Shown: in pieces, positions 33,693 to 46,313 of the stretch
Position numbering within the stretch: position 1 is the stretch's first letter
Layout: the number at the start of each line of letters is the position of its first letter
Translations under genes and position numbers: made by a program
The notes under the pieces: generated by a model
Seen by the model: the letters and a program-made list of their open reading frames with translations, nothing else
Databases searched by the model: none
What the model was told of the DNA's origin: nothing
DNA from: Lyophyllum atratum
Lineage: Eukaryota > Basidiomycota > Agaricomycetes > Agaricales > Lyophyllaceae
NCBI GenBank assembly: GCA_014905825.1
Contig: JACGCN010000033.1
Span: 186,001-250,000 of the forward strand
Length of the DNA stretch: 64,000 nucleotides
Reading direction: 5' to 3'

Positions 33693-36600
33693 ATGCCTCC
33701 CGGAACCCCTTTCAACTCCTTTGTGCTCCCGTATCGCGTCCGGGTTGATAATTTTACGTCCAACACGGAGAATGGCAATGCCCCCGCTCTGCACCTGCTC
33801 ACACATACACATTCGGACCACATCGTTGGACTTTCGGCGCAGTCATTTGGATATAAAGTTGTTTGCTCGAGGGATGCGAAGGAAATGCTGTTACGGCATG
33901 AGGTGTACGCGGAACGGGAGCTTCATCAGCTAGAGCTCAGGGCGCAGAAGACGCGGACGTATTCTCACTTGAAGGTGGATCCAATTAGGGGACCTGACGG
34001 AATGCTATACCACTCAGGAAGCCGTGACCTCTTGGTGAGTTCATGCCATCTGTATCGAAGCCCCTCGATGGCTGATTGGGGCATAAGGAACCACTACCGC
34101 TACACACACCCACGCAGTACGAACTATCAAACGGAGAATATATCACTCTGACTTTGCTTGATGCCAATCATTGTCCTGGAGCTGTCATGTATGCGATCAA
34201 AGCGATTAAACCATGTTGCTGTCTGATGTCTCTTTTCAGGTTTTTAATCGAAGGCTCTGAAGGCGCGATCCTCCATACGGGTGACTTCCGAGCAGAGCCC
34301 TGGTTCTTGGACTGCTTGATCCGAAACCCATTCTTGCAGCCATACCTTGCTCCGCAGACCGGATCGAAGACAGGCAGGATTGTCAAGACGCTCGAAGCCA
34401 TCTACCTGGACACAGCGAACGTCTTCTCAACGTTGTCGGTTCCAACGAAGGTAACGAAGCTCGGATTCATTCGTCGCCCCGTTTGACATCTTCCGTTGCA
34501 GGAAAGGGCAACAGCCGGTCTTACGGAGCTCATGAGACTATTCCCAGACACCGTCTATTTCTTCCTCAACACTTGGACATGGGGTTACGAAGACATCCTA
34601 AAGGCCATATCTCGCGAATTCAGCTGCCCCGTTCGTTCTTCAGGCATCCTTCATCACCCTGTAGGCGGCTCAACGACAACTCTAGATTCACGTGGATAGA
34701 TACAAGTACTCCGTTTATCACCATACCTCGGACCCATTTCTGCGATCCATCATAACTCAGGACCCATCATCTACACGTTTTCACGCATGCGAAAGGTTCC
34801 ACAGATGCGAATACGTGGCTGTCGACGACGAGCCAGATCAATCCCAGTACAATACAACCAGCCACCTAGGGAAGCGGGTCGTCTACGTCAACCCTGTTAA
34901 CATGGGTAGCCAGAGCTGGGACTTGTACCTCAAGGATACTAGAGCCCGACTGAACAGGGGAGAGGAGATCAACAATCTAGTAAGCTTTTTTCATGCATCG
35001 ACCTTCACCTAAAGATCTCAGAATCCACGTTCCGTACAGCTTGTACCTCTTTCTCGTCACTCCCCACGGAATGAGCTCCGCGACTTCGTGACTCTCTTCC
35101 GGCCGCGTCGTGTAATCCCCAATACTCTTGATCCTCGCCTGCACGGTTTCGACTGGGCTGTCATCGACCGCATGTTTGCTGACTGCCTCCACCCCGATGG
35201 AGGGGCCGTCGGTATCCCCGACGCTCAGCTTGACCTTGACATTCTCATCAAGGAGGACATGTCCGGGGAGGATGTCTCACTCAAGAATTTGATCGGCGAA
35301 GGCGCAGCTGACGTCGCCGAGCGCTGGGCGGAGAACACGCATATCAAGAAGAAACTCGAGATATTGAGCGAGTACTTGGAGCCTGCCGAGTCTGACAAGA
35401 TGGCACGCATCTTCGGACTCCCACGGCGTTCCCTCGGGCACTCGTCTCCGGGTGCCCCTGGACCTGTCATTCGGTCGCCTCGCAAGGGGAAGGGGAAGGA
35501 AAGGGCTGTCGATAGCGAAGACGAGTCCGACAATGGGTGGAGCGACGACGAGCGAGGGAAAACGGCGCATCGACTATTTGCGGGGCTAGCGGGGGTGGAA
35601 GGGATAAAGGACTACGAATGGTGGCTCTCCTCTTCACCGGCGCCGTCTCAGGCTGCTGTTGATGACCAGGGGATCTTGGACCAGCTGGAGGCAGAGACGA
35701 AGAAGTTGCCTACCCTGACACCCGAAGTCAATCAACCCGGGCCTTCAGTCCCGTGGAACACCCGACTGACCCCGGTATCCTCTCCCATGCGTCCAAGACA
35801 ACGAGGACCTGCGCCAGCGTTGCGTTATAATACGCCGGGGAAGAAGCGCATGGTCAACCCTGACGATCCTCCGCCTCATACGCCCACTCCTCGTCCTACG
35901 AAACGCGCTGCGTACGAGGCGAAGGGACATAGCCTTGCTTCGCCGATATGCCTGTCATCGTCGCCTGTTGGTCTACCGGAATTTCTCACGAGACGCTCCG
36001 AGCATGGCTCAGCTCAAAAGACAACAGCCGTTGCTCCAGAGTTCAAATCGGTAGCGTCAGGAAGTCGAGTGGCACCCTTAATGCTTCGGAAAGCGACACC
36101 TCCGCGCCCAGCGCGGGCCACTCCCCGCCACAGCATCCGCGACCCTGTGCCGTCTACCAACCAACTCCCACCTTCCTCACCCCCTGCCTTCCTGCCGTCG
36201 TCGCCTTTGATCGAGGTGAAGAACTTGAGCAAAAAGTCGCCTCCTCCGAAGCCCGATGTCGTCGCCTCCAAGGAAAAGTCCCAGACATCCTCTGAACATT
36301 CCCCAGCGGACCTCCATGCCACCCACAAGCACGAGAACGAAGCCAAAGCAGCCTTGACCTCCCATGCCCCGCCTCAACCGAGCACTCCTCTGCGAAAACG
36401 GCGGAGACCATCGCTGTCAAAACCAGTGATTTCCGCCTCACGCCCCACTCTTCCATCGGCGTCTCCATCCCCACGCACGCCTGGGAACGCCTCGTCCGAC
36501 CTACGTGCGCAGCGCCTGCGCATTGCAGAGCGTCTCGCAGCGGCGCGCCCCGATCTCGTAGTTCCGACCTACGCAGGAAAGCGGACTAGGCTTCTCGCGC

Positions 36601-36869
36601 GGTCTGCAGGACGAATCCGGCCTCCACCCCAAATTCACGAGGAAGACGTCGGAGAGTCTTCGCCGGGGGTGCTAAGGAGCGTACGAGGGAGGGAGGGTCT
36701 TCAGGGCGCTCCGACTATCTTCTCGTTTGAGACTGTGGACGACGATGATGGGGGCATGGATTGGGATCGGAGCCGGGATCTGGCTGAGGCGCTGAGGGAT
36801 GATGTTAGGAATGGGAGGAGGCCTATGTTGCCGCCGCTTCTTTGCGCTGAGAGTCAGAGCCAGGAGTAG
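33693..36869 (+). CDS. SNM1/Artemis-type metallo-beta-lactamase nuclease (DNA repair)
   Basis: Beta-CASP nucleases of this family trim DNA ends in cross-link repair (Pso2/SNM1A) or end joining (Artemis). Exons 33693-34034, 34088-34188, 34240-34450, 34502-34630, 34686-34979 and 35040-36869 give 968 residues. Metal-binding motifs are in place: LLTHTHSDHIVGLS (HxHxDH, residues about 29-42), LLDANHCPGAVM (His), HTGDFR (Asp) and YLDTAN. The C-terminal beta-CASP part has VYVNPVNMGSQSWDLYL and VPLSRHSPRNELRDFVTLF, followed by RPRRVIPNTL. The SRHS form of that last motif resembles Artemis more than Pso2. The remaining about 550 residues are disordered and Pro/Ser-rich with SSP(L)-type motifs, probably regulatory and possibly phosphorylated. 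The catalytic core starts at residue 1, without the N-terminal zinc-finger extension of yeast Pso2. Confidence 0.88.
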
Positions 36870-37145
36870 GATCGTTATTATTATGACACTAATTATTTAC
36901 AATTGATAGAAATTATTACTACTCGTACTACTAGTACCCAATGAAGGTACGGGTGCATTATGGATAAAAGTACTGTATGTCAATTAATGAGACGAATATG
37001 CAGTATAGGGAAGACCTAACATAAGAACGCCAACGCCTGCCACCATCTATGAAAACAGTATTCGCGAATAAGACAAGATGTCCATCGTTCGAAGATAAAC
37101 CCACCACTTTCCCGGATTCGCGAGTGGGTCCAATACCAGGCCAAA

Positions 37146-38554
37146 CTACCACACCGGATCCGTTTCCGGCGCCCTGTCAAAACAAACAGACAAATGATAA
37201 TCGCCAACACGTCTCGCCCATCTATAAATCTTCATCCTATCCCCCATCGCCCTCTCCCCCTCCCCAAACACCCTCTCCCCCTCCCCTCTCTGCCAATACA
37301 CCTGAAAGCTCCTCCGCCTATCATACAGCAGCATCGACGTCCTGCGTGCGCCCTCCGTCACCGGGATCGATATCTGGAACTTGACGAGGAGTGGACGTTC
37401 GGGGCGGGTGCGTAGGGATCGGATTGGTCGGGCTTTTTGGACTTGATGGAGAGGGTGGTGTCGAAGCGGTTGATGATGGTGCGGAAGGGGAGTTGGGGGA
37501 AGGGGCTGTTGGCTTGGCTTATGGAGAGGGTGTGCCAGGTTCCGCCTTTGAGGGAGCGGCAGACGCCCTTGTGCTCCCTCCAGTGTTCGCGTTGGCACTC
37601 TATAATCGACGTTGTGGTCAGTGGTGGGGTGGTATGGAGGGGGGGGGGGGGGGGGGGGGGGGAAGGGGGAGGACGTACCTTTGGAGCAGTAGGCGACGGA
37701 GAGGCATGAAGTGCACCGACTGGTGTCTTTGGTCCCGCAGATCTCGCACCCCGGATTCTTGTTCAGCTTTCCCAGATCGTGCATGCTTAACGGTCCGACG
37801 GGGAGGAGGAACGTGGCGCGGTGCGAGGCCTCCGTCTTTTCGCGAGGGGGTTTGTATGCTGAGCTGATGCGTTTGGAGTTCATGGTGAGGAGCTTCAGGA
37901 CGCAGCGCCGCTCGAGGTCGGCGCTGGAGACTTGGACGACGGGAAGCTCCATGAAGAGTTGACCGAGGTGGTCGTGTAGTGATATGGTGGGGGGTCGGTG
38001 GATCTCCCTGTATAGGATTGAGAACAGGGGCACCTTGGGATCACCCCCTAGCGAGAAGACGTCGACAATCTGGAGAAGGACATGTCAATGGCATTGATGC
38101 ATCAGGCAGAGGAGAATGACAAGACAAGACTCACCCGAACGATGATACACCACTCCCCTTCCTTATCGGTGAGAGCAAAGACCTTATGTCCCTGATCCCA
38201 ATGATGTGCGAACGACAGAAGAACCTGTCTAACTTCCATGAACGTATCCTCTCTGGCCGTTGAAGTCGGCCGTGCACCTCCACCCCTCATCATATTCTCA
38301 TACGCCTCCGTTATATTCCCCCGCGACACAGCTTCCAGCAACGGCTTCGAGGAGGAGACCCATTTTGGCAGGCTCGCTGGGTTGACGGGGGCTATGGGAG
38401 CGAGGACGTCGGTGTATCGTTGGGTGCTGTCGAGGGCTTGCCCGAGCCGTTTGGTCAGGGCGTCGTCGGGGATTTTGGTGTTTTTGGGGAGTTTGACGCC
38501 GAGGCATTCGAGGAGGGCGAGAATGTCGGGGCGGGGGATGGAGGAGGAGCTCAT
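37146..38554 (-). CDS. MYND-type zinc-finger protein, with an apparent frame break near the C-terminus
   Basis: MYND fingers mediate protein-protein contacts. The start at 38554 gives MSSSSIPRPDILALLECLGV. Then come a helical domain, a mid-region (ISLHDHLGQLFMELPVVQVS) and the MYND finger CEICGTKDTSRCTSC...YCSK, spliced to ECQREHWREHKGVC. The splice crosses an intron with a run of 24 G on the plus strand. The C-terminal block LLVKFQIS ... SMLLYDRRRSF ... MKIYRWARRVGDYHLSVCFD is typical of this mushroom MYND family. However, it sits in a different frame from the finger exon, which would stop after NVHSSSSSRYRSR. A one-base shift near 37400-37415 or an unseen small intron is needed to connect them. 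I annotate the gene to the TAG at 37146. Confidence 0.75.
37639..37662 (+). repeat. Poly-G run (24 bases)
   Basis: A homopolymer inside an intron of the MYND gene; it becomes poly-C in the transcript's pyrimidine-rich intron. Length is likely unstable and hard to sequence. Confidence 0.85.
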
Positions 38555-39041
38555 TGGGGGTAAGGGTGTTGGCAGGGAAACGATGTTTTCGGATCTGGGC
38601 CGTAAATGGCGATTGTTTGGATCGCGGGGCTTGACCAAAATATCATTTTTGCTTCCGCTCCGATTCTCTCGAACTTGACTTGAACCCCTCCGCTCGGCGA
38701 TTATCACGAGGGTACGTTCTACGCTGCCTCTGTGTGTCAATTGCTGATCAGCTCGACAGTGGCTCTGTTTCTATTAGATCACAGAATGAACAGCCCTCGA
38801 TCAGGACTCTGATGTAGACAGTAGACCCCGACTCTCAAGGACTGCTGGGGTTGATCAACATTGAATGGATGGGTAAGAATAAGAAGCCGTAACACCACCA
38901 TATCTGATGGAAGAAGATGTAAGATGTCTGTGGCTTAGAATTCGATGGTGAATTGAATTCTGGCCTACACGTGTTCGCCCCAGCCAGATGGGATAGATCG
39001 CTTGTAGCTCCGGTAACTCTCATGAAACAGGATGATAGTCA
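38555..39041. other. Divergent intergenic region between MYND gene and 7TM gene D
   Basis: No gene is recognised. It presumably holds both promoters. Confidence 0.6.
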
Positions 39042-39048
39042 TATATAA
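39042..39048 (+). promoter_or_regulatory. TATA box of 7TM gene D
   Basis: TATATAA lies about 95 nt before the ATG at 39142. Confidence 0.45.
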
Positions 39049-39141
39049 GCAGGTATTAATCTCTTTGGTGGCGGTTAGCCGTCCTTGACCGTTGGAGTGC
39101 AGATTCTTGGTACCCCACTCACTGTGGATCTGGATAGTGGA

Positions 39142-40537
39142 ATGGCGCCCTCCAAGCAGTTGATATACCTGGTTTCTGTCATGTGCGAGTCACTACTCGT
39201 TGGTACGAGCGGTCCATACTTCTAACATCTTAATCTCGACGGACATTGACGAAACCTTGCAGGTGTATACGCGGTCCTCATGTGCTTGGTCGCCTACATC
39301 CTGACGTGAGTCTTGAACTCCCTTCCCTACAACCCATCTCCTCTAACCAGTCTGGCTTTTCAATACCAGAACGGCCAGCCGAACATTGTCCACGGTCCAT
39401 AAGATCCTCTTTGGCGCATCTATCGTGATGTTCCTCATCTCGATCGTCCACTTGGGATTGCTCATGCAGCAGGTATCGGTTGAGGTGGTTCCTGTTCCGA
39501 ACTTCCAGACGCAGATTGTACTCTCTGCATTCCAGGTACGCGTTCTTAGTATTGAATGTTGACTTAATCACAATATGTTTTTGTTTCAGTTCGTTATTGG
39601 AGACCTGGTCTTGATATGGAGGTAACATGCCGTCGTTCTTTTCTTCTCAGTGCTGACCCCGCGCTTGACAGAGTCTGGGTAATTTGGGGACGCAACTATT
39701 GGATCGCCGCTGGACCATTGGCTACCATGATCGCCGCCGCAGGTAATGAATTCATCCTCTCATCTCATATACGTCCTCGCCTCACACAAATCAGGTTTGA
39801 CATTGAATCTGGCATCACTGACCGAAACCAGGACATTCTACACAGTGGCCCCCGTCGCTCTGATCGTCGCAAACACTTCCATCTGCACGCTGCTCATCGC
39901 GTGCCGTATCTGGTTAGATCTACACCGCTCCCCACACAGAGTTTTACTTATTGTTGGTTTGGTTCCAGGTACATGCGCTATCAACTGAGAAAGGCGGCGG
40001 GAAGCGCTGGTACGATGCACACGTCGAGTAGTTACAAGGGAGCGTTGGCGCTTATCATCGAATCCGGAGTTTTATATGCGCTTGCCCAGGTGTGTATCAT
40101 TTAATCCATCACATGAAATCCTAACTGAACGGTGTGCCATATAGTTCTTGAGCCTCATCCTCGACCATACAGGGAGCGCCGGACTCCCGATAATGCTGAA
40201 CCTGCAAATCCCTTTAATCGTACGTCCAGTGCCAATAGCTCCTATCGCGCCTTCCTCAATCAACTCTTCACAGGGCGTCCTCCCCACCCTCATCATCGTT
40301 CTCGTCCATTTCAACATGGTCCCCGGCACCAACACATCCACCACCTACGCCCAGCAATGGCGTGACAGATCCCATAATAGTAATACCATGCACACCTCCA
40401 CCTCTGGGACGATGGTTATTGGGGAGAAGATGACGTTCAAGAGCAGGGGTGAAGTTACTGTATCTGAGTCTGAGGTGTTTGAGTACCCTCCTCGGGGGCA
40501 TGGTGAAAGAGGGGGCGGGGGTTCCTGGGATGTCTGA
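39142..40537 (+). CDS. Agaricomycete-type seven-transmembrane protein D
   Basis: This is the best-resolved family member and serves as reference. Nine exons (39142-39202, 39263-39305, 39370-39535, 39590-39621, 39672-39742, 39795-39912, 39969-40089, 40145-40219, 40274-40537) give 316 residues with all junctions in phase. Seven helices are LIYLVSVMCESLLVGVYAVL, KILFGASIVMFLISIVHLGL, FQFVIGDLVLIWRVWVIW, YWIAAGPLATMIAAAGLTL, TVAPVALIVANTSICTLLIA, LALIIESGVLYALAQFLSLI and IPLIGVLPTLIIVLVHF. The tail is polar, Ser/Thr-rich and ends in a Gly-rich stretch. Conserved polar residues inside helices (E/S in MCES, GD in helix 3, AN in helix 5, ES in helix 6) point to a functional membrane core rather than a simple anchor. 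No known ligand-receptor motif is seen. Function is unknown. Confidence 0.85.
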
Positions 40538-41655
40538 TCGTATGAACTGCAAGCTTGGGTGGAGGATCGGGAGGCTATTTGTGTATGCATGATTTGGGTT
40601 TCTTCGATGTTTTACATGTTTATTGATCTTGTAGAGTAGGTATGTAGACGTACACTGGTGTATCTGTATGATCAAGATTTGGCATTATCCATCCGTCGAA
40701 CTCGTCAGAAAGTGCCACTCCCACACGCCTGACCTACCCAACTGATTCCATCACCAGCGCGAAAGCTGGCCCCTCCTCCTCCTCCCGATCCATGCTGATG
40801 ACGCTTCTTCCTCCCATTCCCTAATACCAAGTCTTTCACAGGTTCGATAGATCCCAACATCCCTGAAGTCATTTGACTGGTTAAAATCGAGCAAGGACGC
40901 TATTTATATGGAACTCTGAGACTCATCAATCAAGACCCACTCTGAAAGTACTCGGGGCCGTTCAGCGCTTACCGCCAACTCAAATCTGTCAAACCAGCGC
41001 TTTTGTGAGCTGTGAAGATCGTCACGGGTGGAATCATTCTGATGGATAGATGTTACGAGCGCGTGGTTACTTGTCAGTATGCGTTGTCAAGATGAGATAC
41101 CGCTCTTTCATGGTTATGTCCGGGAATCGGCTCTACAGCGGCATTTCTAAGTTAAAAATGGCCCAACTGAATAGTACCTATGGGCAAAGTTATCAGCCTC
41201 AAGCGATGTCCATTGTAAATCATGCCGTTGTCAGCCTTGTATGAAGGTTTCTCCTCTTTTCCCTGTGGAAGAAAAATCGACGAGTTGTGTAGCACTATTT
41301 GGTGCGAACTGGACCACAAATAACAATGGTCAACAACCTGTACAGCTTTTCACGCTCCTTCAGCCCTGATCTACCGGCGCAACTGATAAAAAACGAGCTC
41401 CACCGATCCGGGTACCATGGCTGCGCCTGAATCCTGATGGCGGGGCGAAACTGACACCCACAAGACACCCAGTGACGATGACATCGATCACATAGCCGCG
41501 TTACGCGACCACAACAACCCTGCAACTTTCTGCATCCCCCACACCGCGATGATATCCTTCAACAACTTTAAAAAGAATGATCGACTTCTTGATACCTGAC
41601 CTGACTGCGTTCCTCTCCTTTTCATTTCTCGCCTAATACGGCCATCGCTCGCATC
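40538..41655. other. Intergenic between 7TM genes D and E
   Basis: 1.1 kb, no gene recognised. The last part is presumably the promoter of gene E. Confidence 0.6.
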
Positions 41656-43014
41656 ATGGCGCCCTCTCCGAAGACGCTGGAGCTCATCGCGGTGATGTGC
41701 GAGTCCATCCTTGTAGGTGCGTATTACCTTGAGCTTCACCGCCTACAACTGACGTCGAATCTGAACAGGGGCATACGGCGTTCTTACTGCGCTCGTGTTC
41801 TGGCTCTTGATGTATTATACATTTTCTGTGTTGTGAAATCCTGTCAACTGATGAATTCGACAGCACAAAGCGTCGCACGATGCCCAAAATGCACAAGATA
41901 CTCTTTGGGGCCTCCATTGTCATGTTTTTCTTCTCAGTCGCGCACTTAGCCATGGTCATGGTACAGAATACCGCGAAATTCAGCAAACAGAATGCACAAG
42001 CAAGGATTATCCTTTCTGTCTTCCAGGTTCGTGACTATATATCTCCGACGAGTTTGTTTCAGGATACTGATAGGATGATTCATACAGTTCATGATTGGTG
42101 ACCTTGTTTTGATCTGGAGGTCCTCCTGCTCGTCCTTCGGTGTCCCAATGATCGGATCTGATGTATATTATTTCAGAGTTTGGATTATCTGGAAACGTAA
42201 TTACTGGATTGCGGCCCCGCCATTAGCGATCATGATCGTCGCAGCAGGTACGTCTTATCCCACGCCATGTGTATGGTATCGTTCATCTTAAAATCGGCAG
42301 GCCTTACCTTCAACCTGGCGTCATTCCATGAGTTCAGAACCTTCTTTACGGTGGCTCCAGCGGCATTGATTGTCGCGAACACATGTATCTGCACACTCCT
42401 GGTTGCTGGAAAGATCTGGTACGCGCCCTACTGCTTCCAAGGCATATGTTATCATGACACATTGACGTCTGAGCATCCCTTCGTAGGTATACTCGGTATC
42501 AGTTGCGCGCGGCTTCAGGAGGCTCTATGTACTCTTCTGGAGGCTTCACTGGAACTGTAGCTCTATTCATCGAGTCTGGGGCACTGTACGCAACCTGTCA
42601 GGTATTTGCATGCACAGTAACTTGGGTCGCGTTACATGCTGAACGACATATTCCGAAAAATAGATCCTCAGTCTTGTCCTTGATCACATCAAGAGCGACG
42701 GAATCCATATCCTGCTTGATCTCGAAATGCCGCTCATTGTAAGCACCTTCTATCACACCCCAAGTATGACATATCGAGCCTCACCACCGCGAATTCCATA
42801 GGGCATACTCCCGACACTGATCATTGTCTTTGTTCACTTCGAACTCATAGGTACACCTGCACCGAATGCGGGCTCGATTCCCAGTCGTGTGCAATTCCAA
42901 GATCGGGATCGGTTCAATCTCGATACTTTTATTACCTCTGTAACGACCAAGAGCGCGTTTGAACGGGAGATCAAAAGCTATAACTATCCTCGACATGACG
43001 CTTCAATGGCGTAG
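41656..43014 (+). CDS. Agaricomycete-type seven-transmembrane protein E
   Basis: Exons 1 and 2 are 61 and 43 nt, exactly as in D and F, and the remaining junctions match in phase. It starts MAPSPKTLELIAVMCESILV. Then come MHKILFGASIVMFFFSVAHL, ILSVFQ/FMIGDLVLIWR, VWIIWKRNYWIAAPPLAIMI, FFTVAPAALIVANTCICTLL with VAGKIW, VALFIESGALYATCQ, and LDLEMPLI/GILPTLIIVFVHF. The tail differs fully from that of D: it runs from ELIGTPAPNAG through a charged stretch to YPRHDASMA. It lies tail-to-tail with the P450 at 43356. Function is unknown. Confidence 0.85.
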
Positions 43015-43355
43015 TTAGAGTAGTATATTTTTTATGTTGCTGTAGGAGTACCATTCCGCTTGCACGCAGGGCTTATAAGTTAGTGTAGTATATATATCAT
43101 CATAAGGATGTTGCGTTAGTAGTATCGGAGTCGAAGACATCGCCCGCCTTGTAGTCGCCACCGGACCTAGCGCCTTGTGAGTCTCTATGGTACATACCCT
43201 TCCGCTGAGGAGAGGTCCCGTAACACTCTGGACAAACTATTCAATCCATACACATTCACGGCTCCAGATAAAGTATTTACATTGATTAAGGACGTCCAGA
43301 CCGGTCTAAGTACCGATATCTAGGACTACATGTAACAATCACCCTCCGGCATCGC
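43015..43355. other. Convergent intergenic region; nothing recognised
   Basis: 340 bp between the stops of 7TM gene E and P450-1, including a short AT-repeat stretch near 43089-43098. Confidence 0.6.
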
Positions 43356-45444
43356 CTAAAGGTCCTTCGCGTCGGTAGGCGGAGGGGGGTTGTCTTCGAA
43401 GATGGAGCCAACAAATGCTTCCGCATCGGCAGAGCGAGGCTTGACGCTGAAGGGGAATGGCTTCGGGTGACTGAGAAGACGGGACAAGATGTTAGGCGTC
43501 ATGGATTTGAGACGTCAAGAAGCGAGAGGACGCACCTAACTGTACCTGACCCGAACTTCAGCTCAGGCGTGATTTCCACCCCATTAGCATCCTTGGCTTT
43601 CGAGATGTCGAAGACGGAGAGCATCATTGACATCAAGAGGAACATGTTGGAGTTGGCGAGTTCTCGTCCGGGGCATGCTCTGCGGGGTAGATAAGGAATT
43701 AGTTATCATGAGTGAGTTGTGAGGGGATGACGTGCGCACCTGCGACCAAATCCGAAAATGAAGGTCTGCGGATCAAGCTGGGGTGTATCGGTTTTGTAGA
43801 ATCGTTCAGGATCGAACTTGTGCGGATTCGGATAGGTCTCAGGATTATGACCGATCAACCATAGGTTCACCAGAACAATGGAGTCCTTCGGGATAAGCAT
43901 GCCGTTGTAATAATCATCCTGTGTCACACAGTGAGGGATGCCTTTCATGGTAAGTTTGTAAGTTGGGTGTGTGTGATAAACGGAGGCAAGGGGCCTACCC
44001 ATAGGGCCGATCGGATGAAACCTATGGACTTCATTGAGGAGGGCTTCCATGTACGGCAGCCGGGGTCGGTCGTCCAAGCTAGGCAGACGTCCATGTCCGA
44101 TAATTGTGTCGAGCTCCTCTTGCGCCTTCTTTTGCACATCCGGATTGAGAACCATTGCCAGGATGAATGTGGTTAGCGCAGCCGTTGTCTGTCGGAAATA
44201 GGTGAGTCGTAAGATTCGAAAAAAGGAGTCGGAGTCAAGTCGTACAGTGTCTGTTCCTCCCCCATACATAGCGTTGGCACCCCACGGGATAATCTCCTCG
44301 TCGGACTCGCTTAGACCTTTTCGGAGCATCGTCGATGTGAAAGAAGGGACTTCAACACCCTTCTCCTATTAGCCAAAGCTTTTAGTGGCCTTTAAAATCG
44401 GGTCTACGAGCAGCTCCTTACCATTTGGCGTTTGACGAATTCCACTGGCCTCAATGCCTGTTCCATATTATGCTCATACATCACACGCCCGACTTTCTTG
44501 AAGTGCTGACCAGGCCACCATTCCGGAAGGTATCGCACTGGAGAGCAGAGTATATGAGTCCACTATCCCCAAAAAACGCTGACACTTGAACATACTCCAG
44601 GGTATAGCGTCGATCAACCATTCCCCGGGTAATGTCGCCGTATGGAATTCTTTAGAAGCGTTCTCGACCAATTCAACGAGCGTATCGGGACCGGAGGTGT
44701 CGATGGTGTAACCATGAGAGAGTTTCAGGAAGATAGAACCTGCCGATCTAAGAAAGGAAGACCTTTAATTAAGAGGGAGACATGCCGAGGTCAGCGGAGA
44801 GATCTTACCGCCGTATTTGCTCAAGAACCGAGTTCGGGTTCTCGAGTACCCGGGCTAAGAAGTACTTGGTTTCCATCTCCTGGACATTCTTATACGGTGC
44901 GATGGCACTTTTTGTCCCGGCGTAAGCCTTGAAGTGTTTCCGCATGAGACGGAACCGCTCGTTGTATTGTGATAGAATCATTTGACGGTTCCAGCCGATG
45001 CTGCGCATATAAATTAATGCGAAACATGAGGCATGCCTGATGGTCAGACTTACATTTCGCCGGCGAAGGGGAATGTGGGCCGATTGGAGTAAATCGATGA
45101 TTTCGTCTCGAGAAGGTCAAGTGCAGTCTGAAGGTCGTTGATGATAATGACGCGCGTGCTAAGGACATTGACAGTGCTTATGGGACCTAAGGGAAAGAAG
45201 ACATCGTTTGTATGTTGACCGGCTTTGTTTACATACTATCGAACGTACCGTAAAGGTCCTTGTGTTTCGCCCAATGTTCCCATTCGTATTCTTTTGGCAT
45301 GTCGAACATATTGCCAACGATCGGCAGACCACGGGGGCCGGGCGGCAGAGAGCGATTTCGAATTTTCTGAGAAAAGAGGTAGAGTGACAAGACGGCAAGG
45401 CCACCGCTCAGGCCGAGGATGATGGGGTTAGCGTCTTCAAACAT
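43356..45444 (-). CDS. Cytochrome P450 monooxygenase 1
   Basis: This is an ER-anchored class II P450. The start at 45444 gives an N-terminal membrane helix (IILGLSGGLAVLSLYLFS) and the Pro-rich hinge LPPGPRGLPIVGN. Further blocks are RPTFPFAGEM; the I-helix GGGTDTTTAALTTFI with the conserved acid-Thr pair; the K-helix ExxR as NEVHRFHP; FDPERF; and the haem loop FGFGRRACPGRELA, whose Cys is split from FGFGRR by an intron. About ten exons give around 510 residues, normal length. The sequence style is that of the P450s often annotated in mushrooms as O-methylsterigmatocystin oxidoreductase-like, a label with no substrate meaning here. It diverges from the AIF-like gene across 870 bp. Confidence 0.93.
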
Positions 45445-46313
45445 CGTTGACAGATGATGATACGGAAGACGTCTGTCAGGCAGCAGTTTCTCGAGAGCGC
45501 AAGCACTGAAATAACTGCACCAAGGAAAAGGTACGATTGCATCTGAAGTTCGCCTCCACGTACTTATAAGAGGCTATCCCAGGATTAGAGCACATATGAA
45601 GATAGATGGATATCAAGTCAAACCCATATTGAATCCTTCCAGCCTGACCTGGGTAAGAAATTTTATGGCATACTTGAATGCCTATGACGAAACCGCAAGG
45701 CAAGGATCTAAAATCTCTATCAGGCTCCCACCTTGGCTTCGCCCCTTGGGAAGCGGCATTGTGCGCAATGGCGCCATGAGGCCTTGATGTGTCAAGAAAG
45801 GTCAAGAATCAAGATGCGGCTCTTCCGAGATGCGAACCAAGTTTATATGTAGCCTTCCTATCTCCGAAAGGAAAAGGAAAAGTATCACTTGTGTGACAAC
45901 TCTACGTTGGCGATGAGAAGGACAAGTTGATGTTGACAATAGGTTGATATGATGTCTGCGAAGTCGTGAGTAAATAGTGAGCTCCGAACGAAGGTCTTCA
46001 AGGCCCTCTGTGTGCTGCGTATGCAAACAGCCTCAAATTTCCCATCGACTAATCATGACAGAATGAGCAGGTTAGCGCGCCCATATGTGAGAGGCTTTCA
46101 GGGTGCTTTAGTGTAGCTGCTTACGATCACGCTGATGCTTGCTTATGCGTCCGGGATGGCTTACATAGTAGCCCCCTTCACGGCTTCTTGTGGGTTTCCT
46201 GATCGAAGACCATGGTGGAACAAATAAAAGAACGCAGATGATGGCCTTACACGGTTTGCCTAGAACCATTCCCCCTCGCCCATCCCTATTCACATCCAAG
46301 AACGCGACAAACG
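45445..46313. other. Divergent intergenic region between P450-1 and AIF-like gene
   Basis: 870 bp, presumed shared promoter region. No gene seen. Confidence 0.6.
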
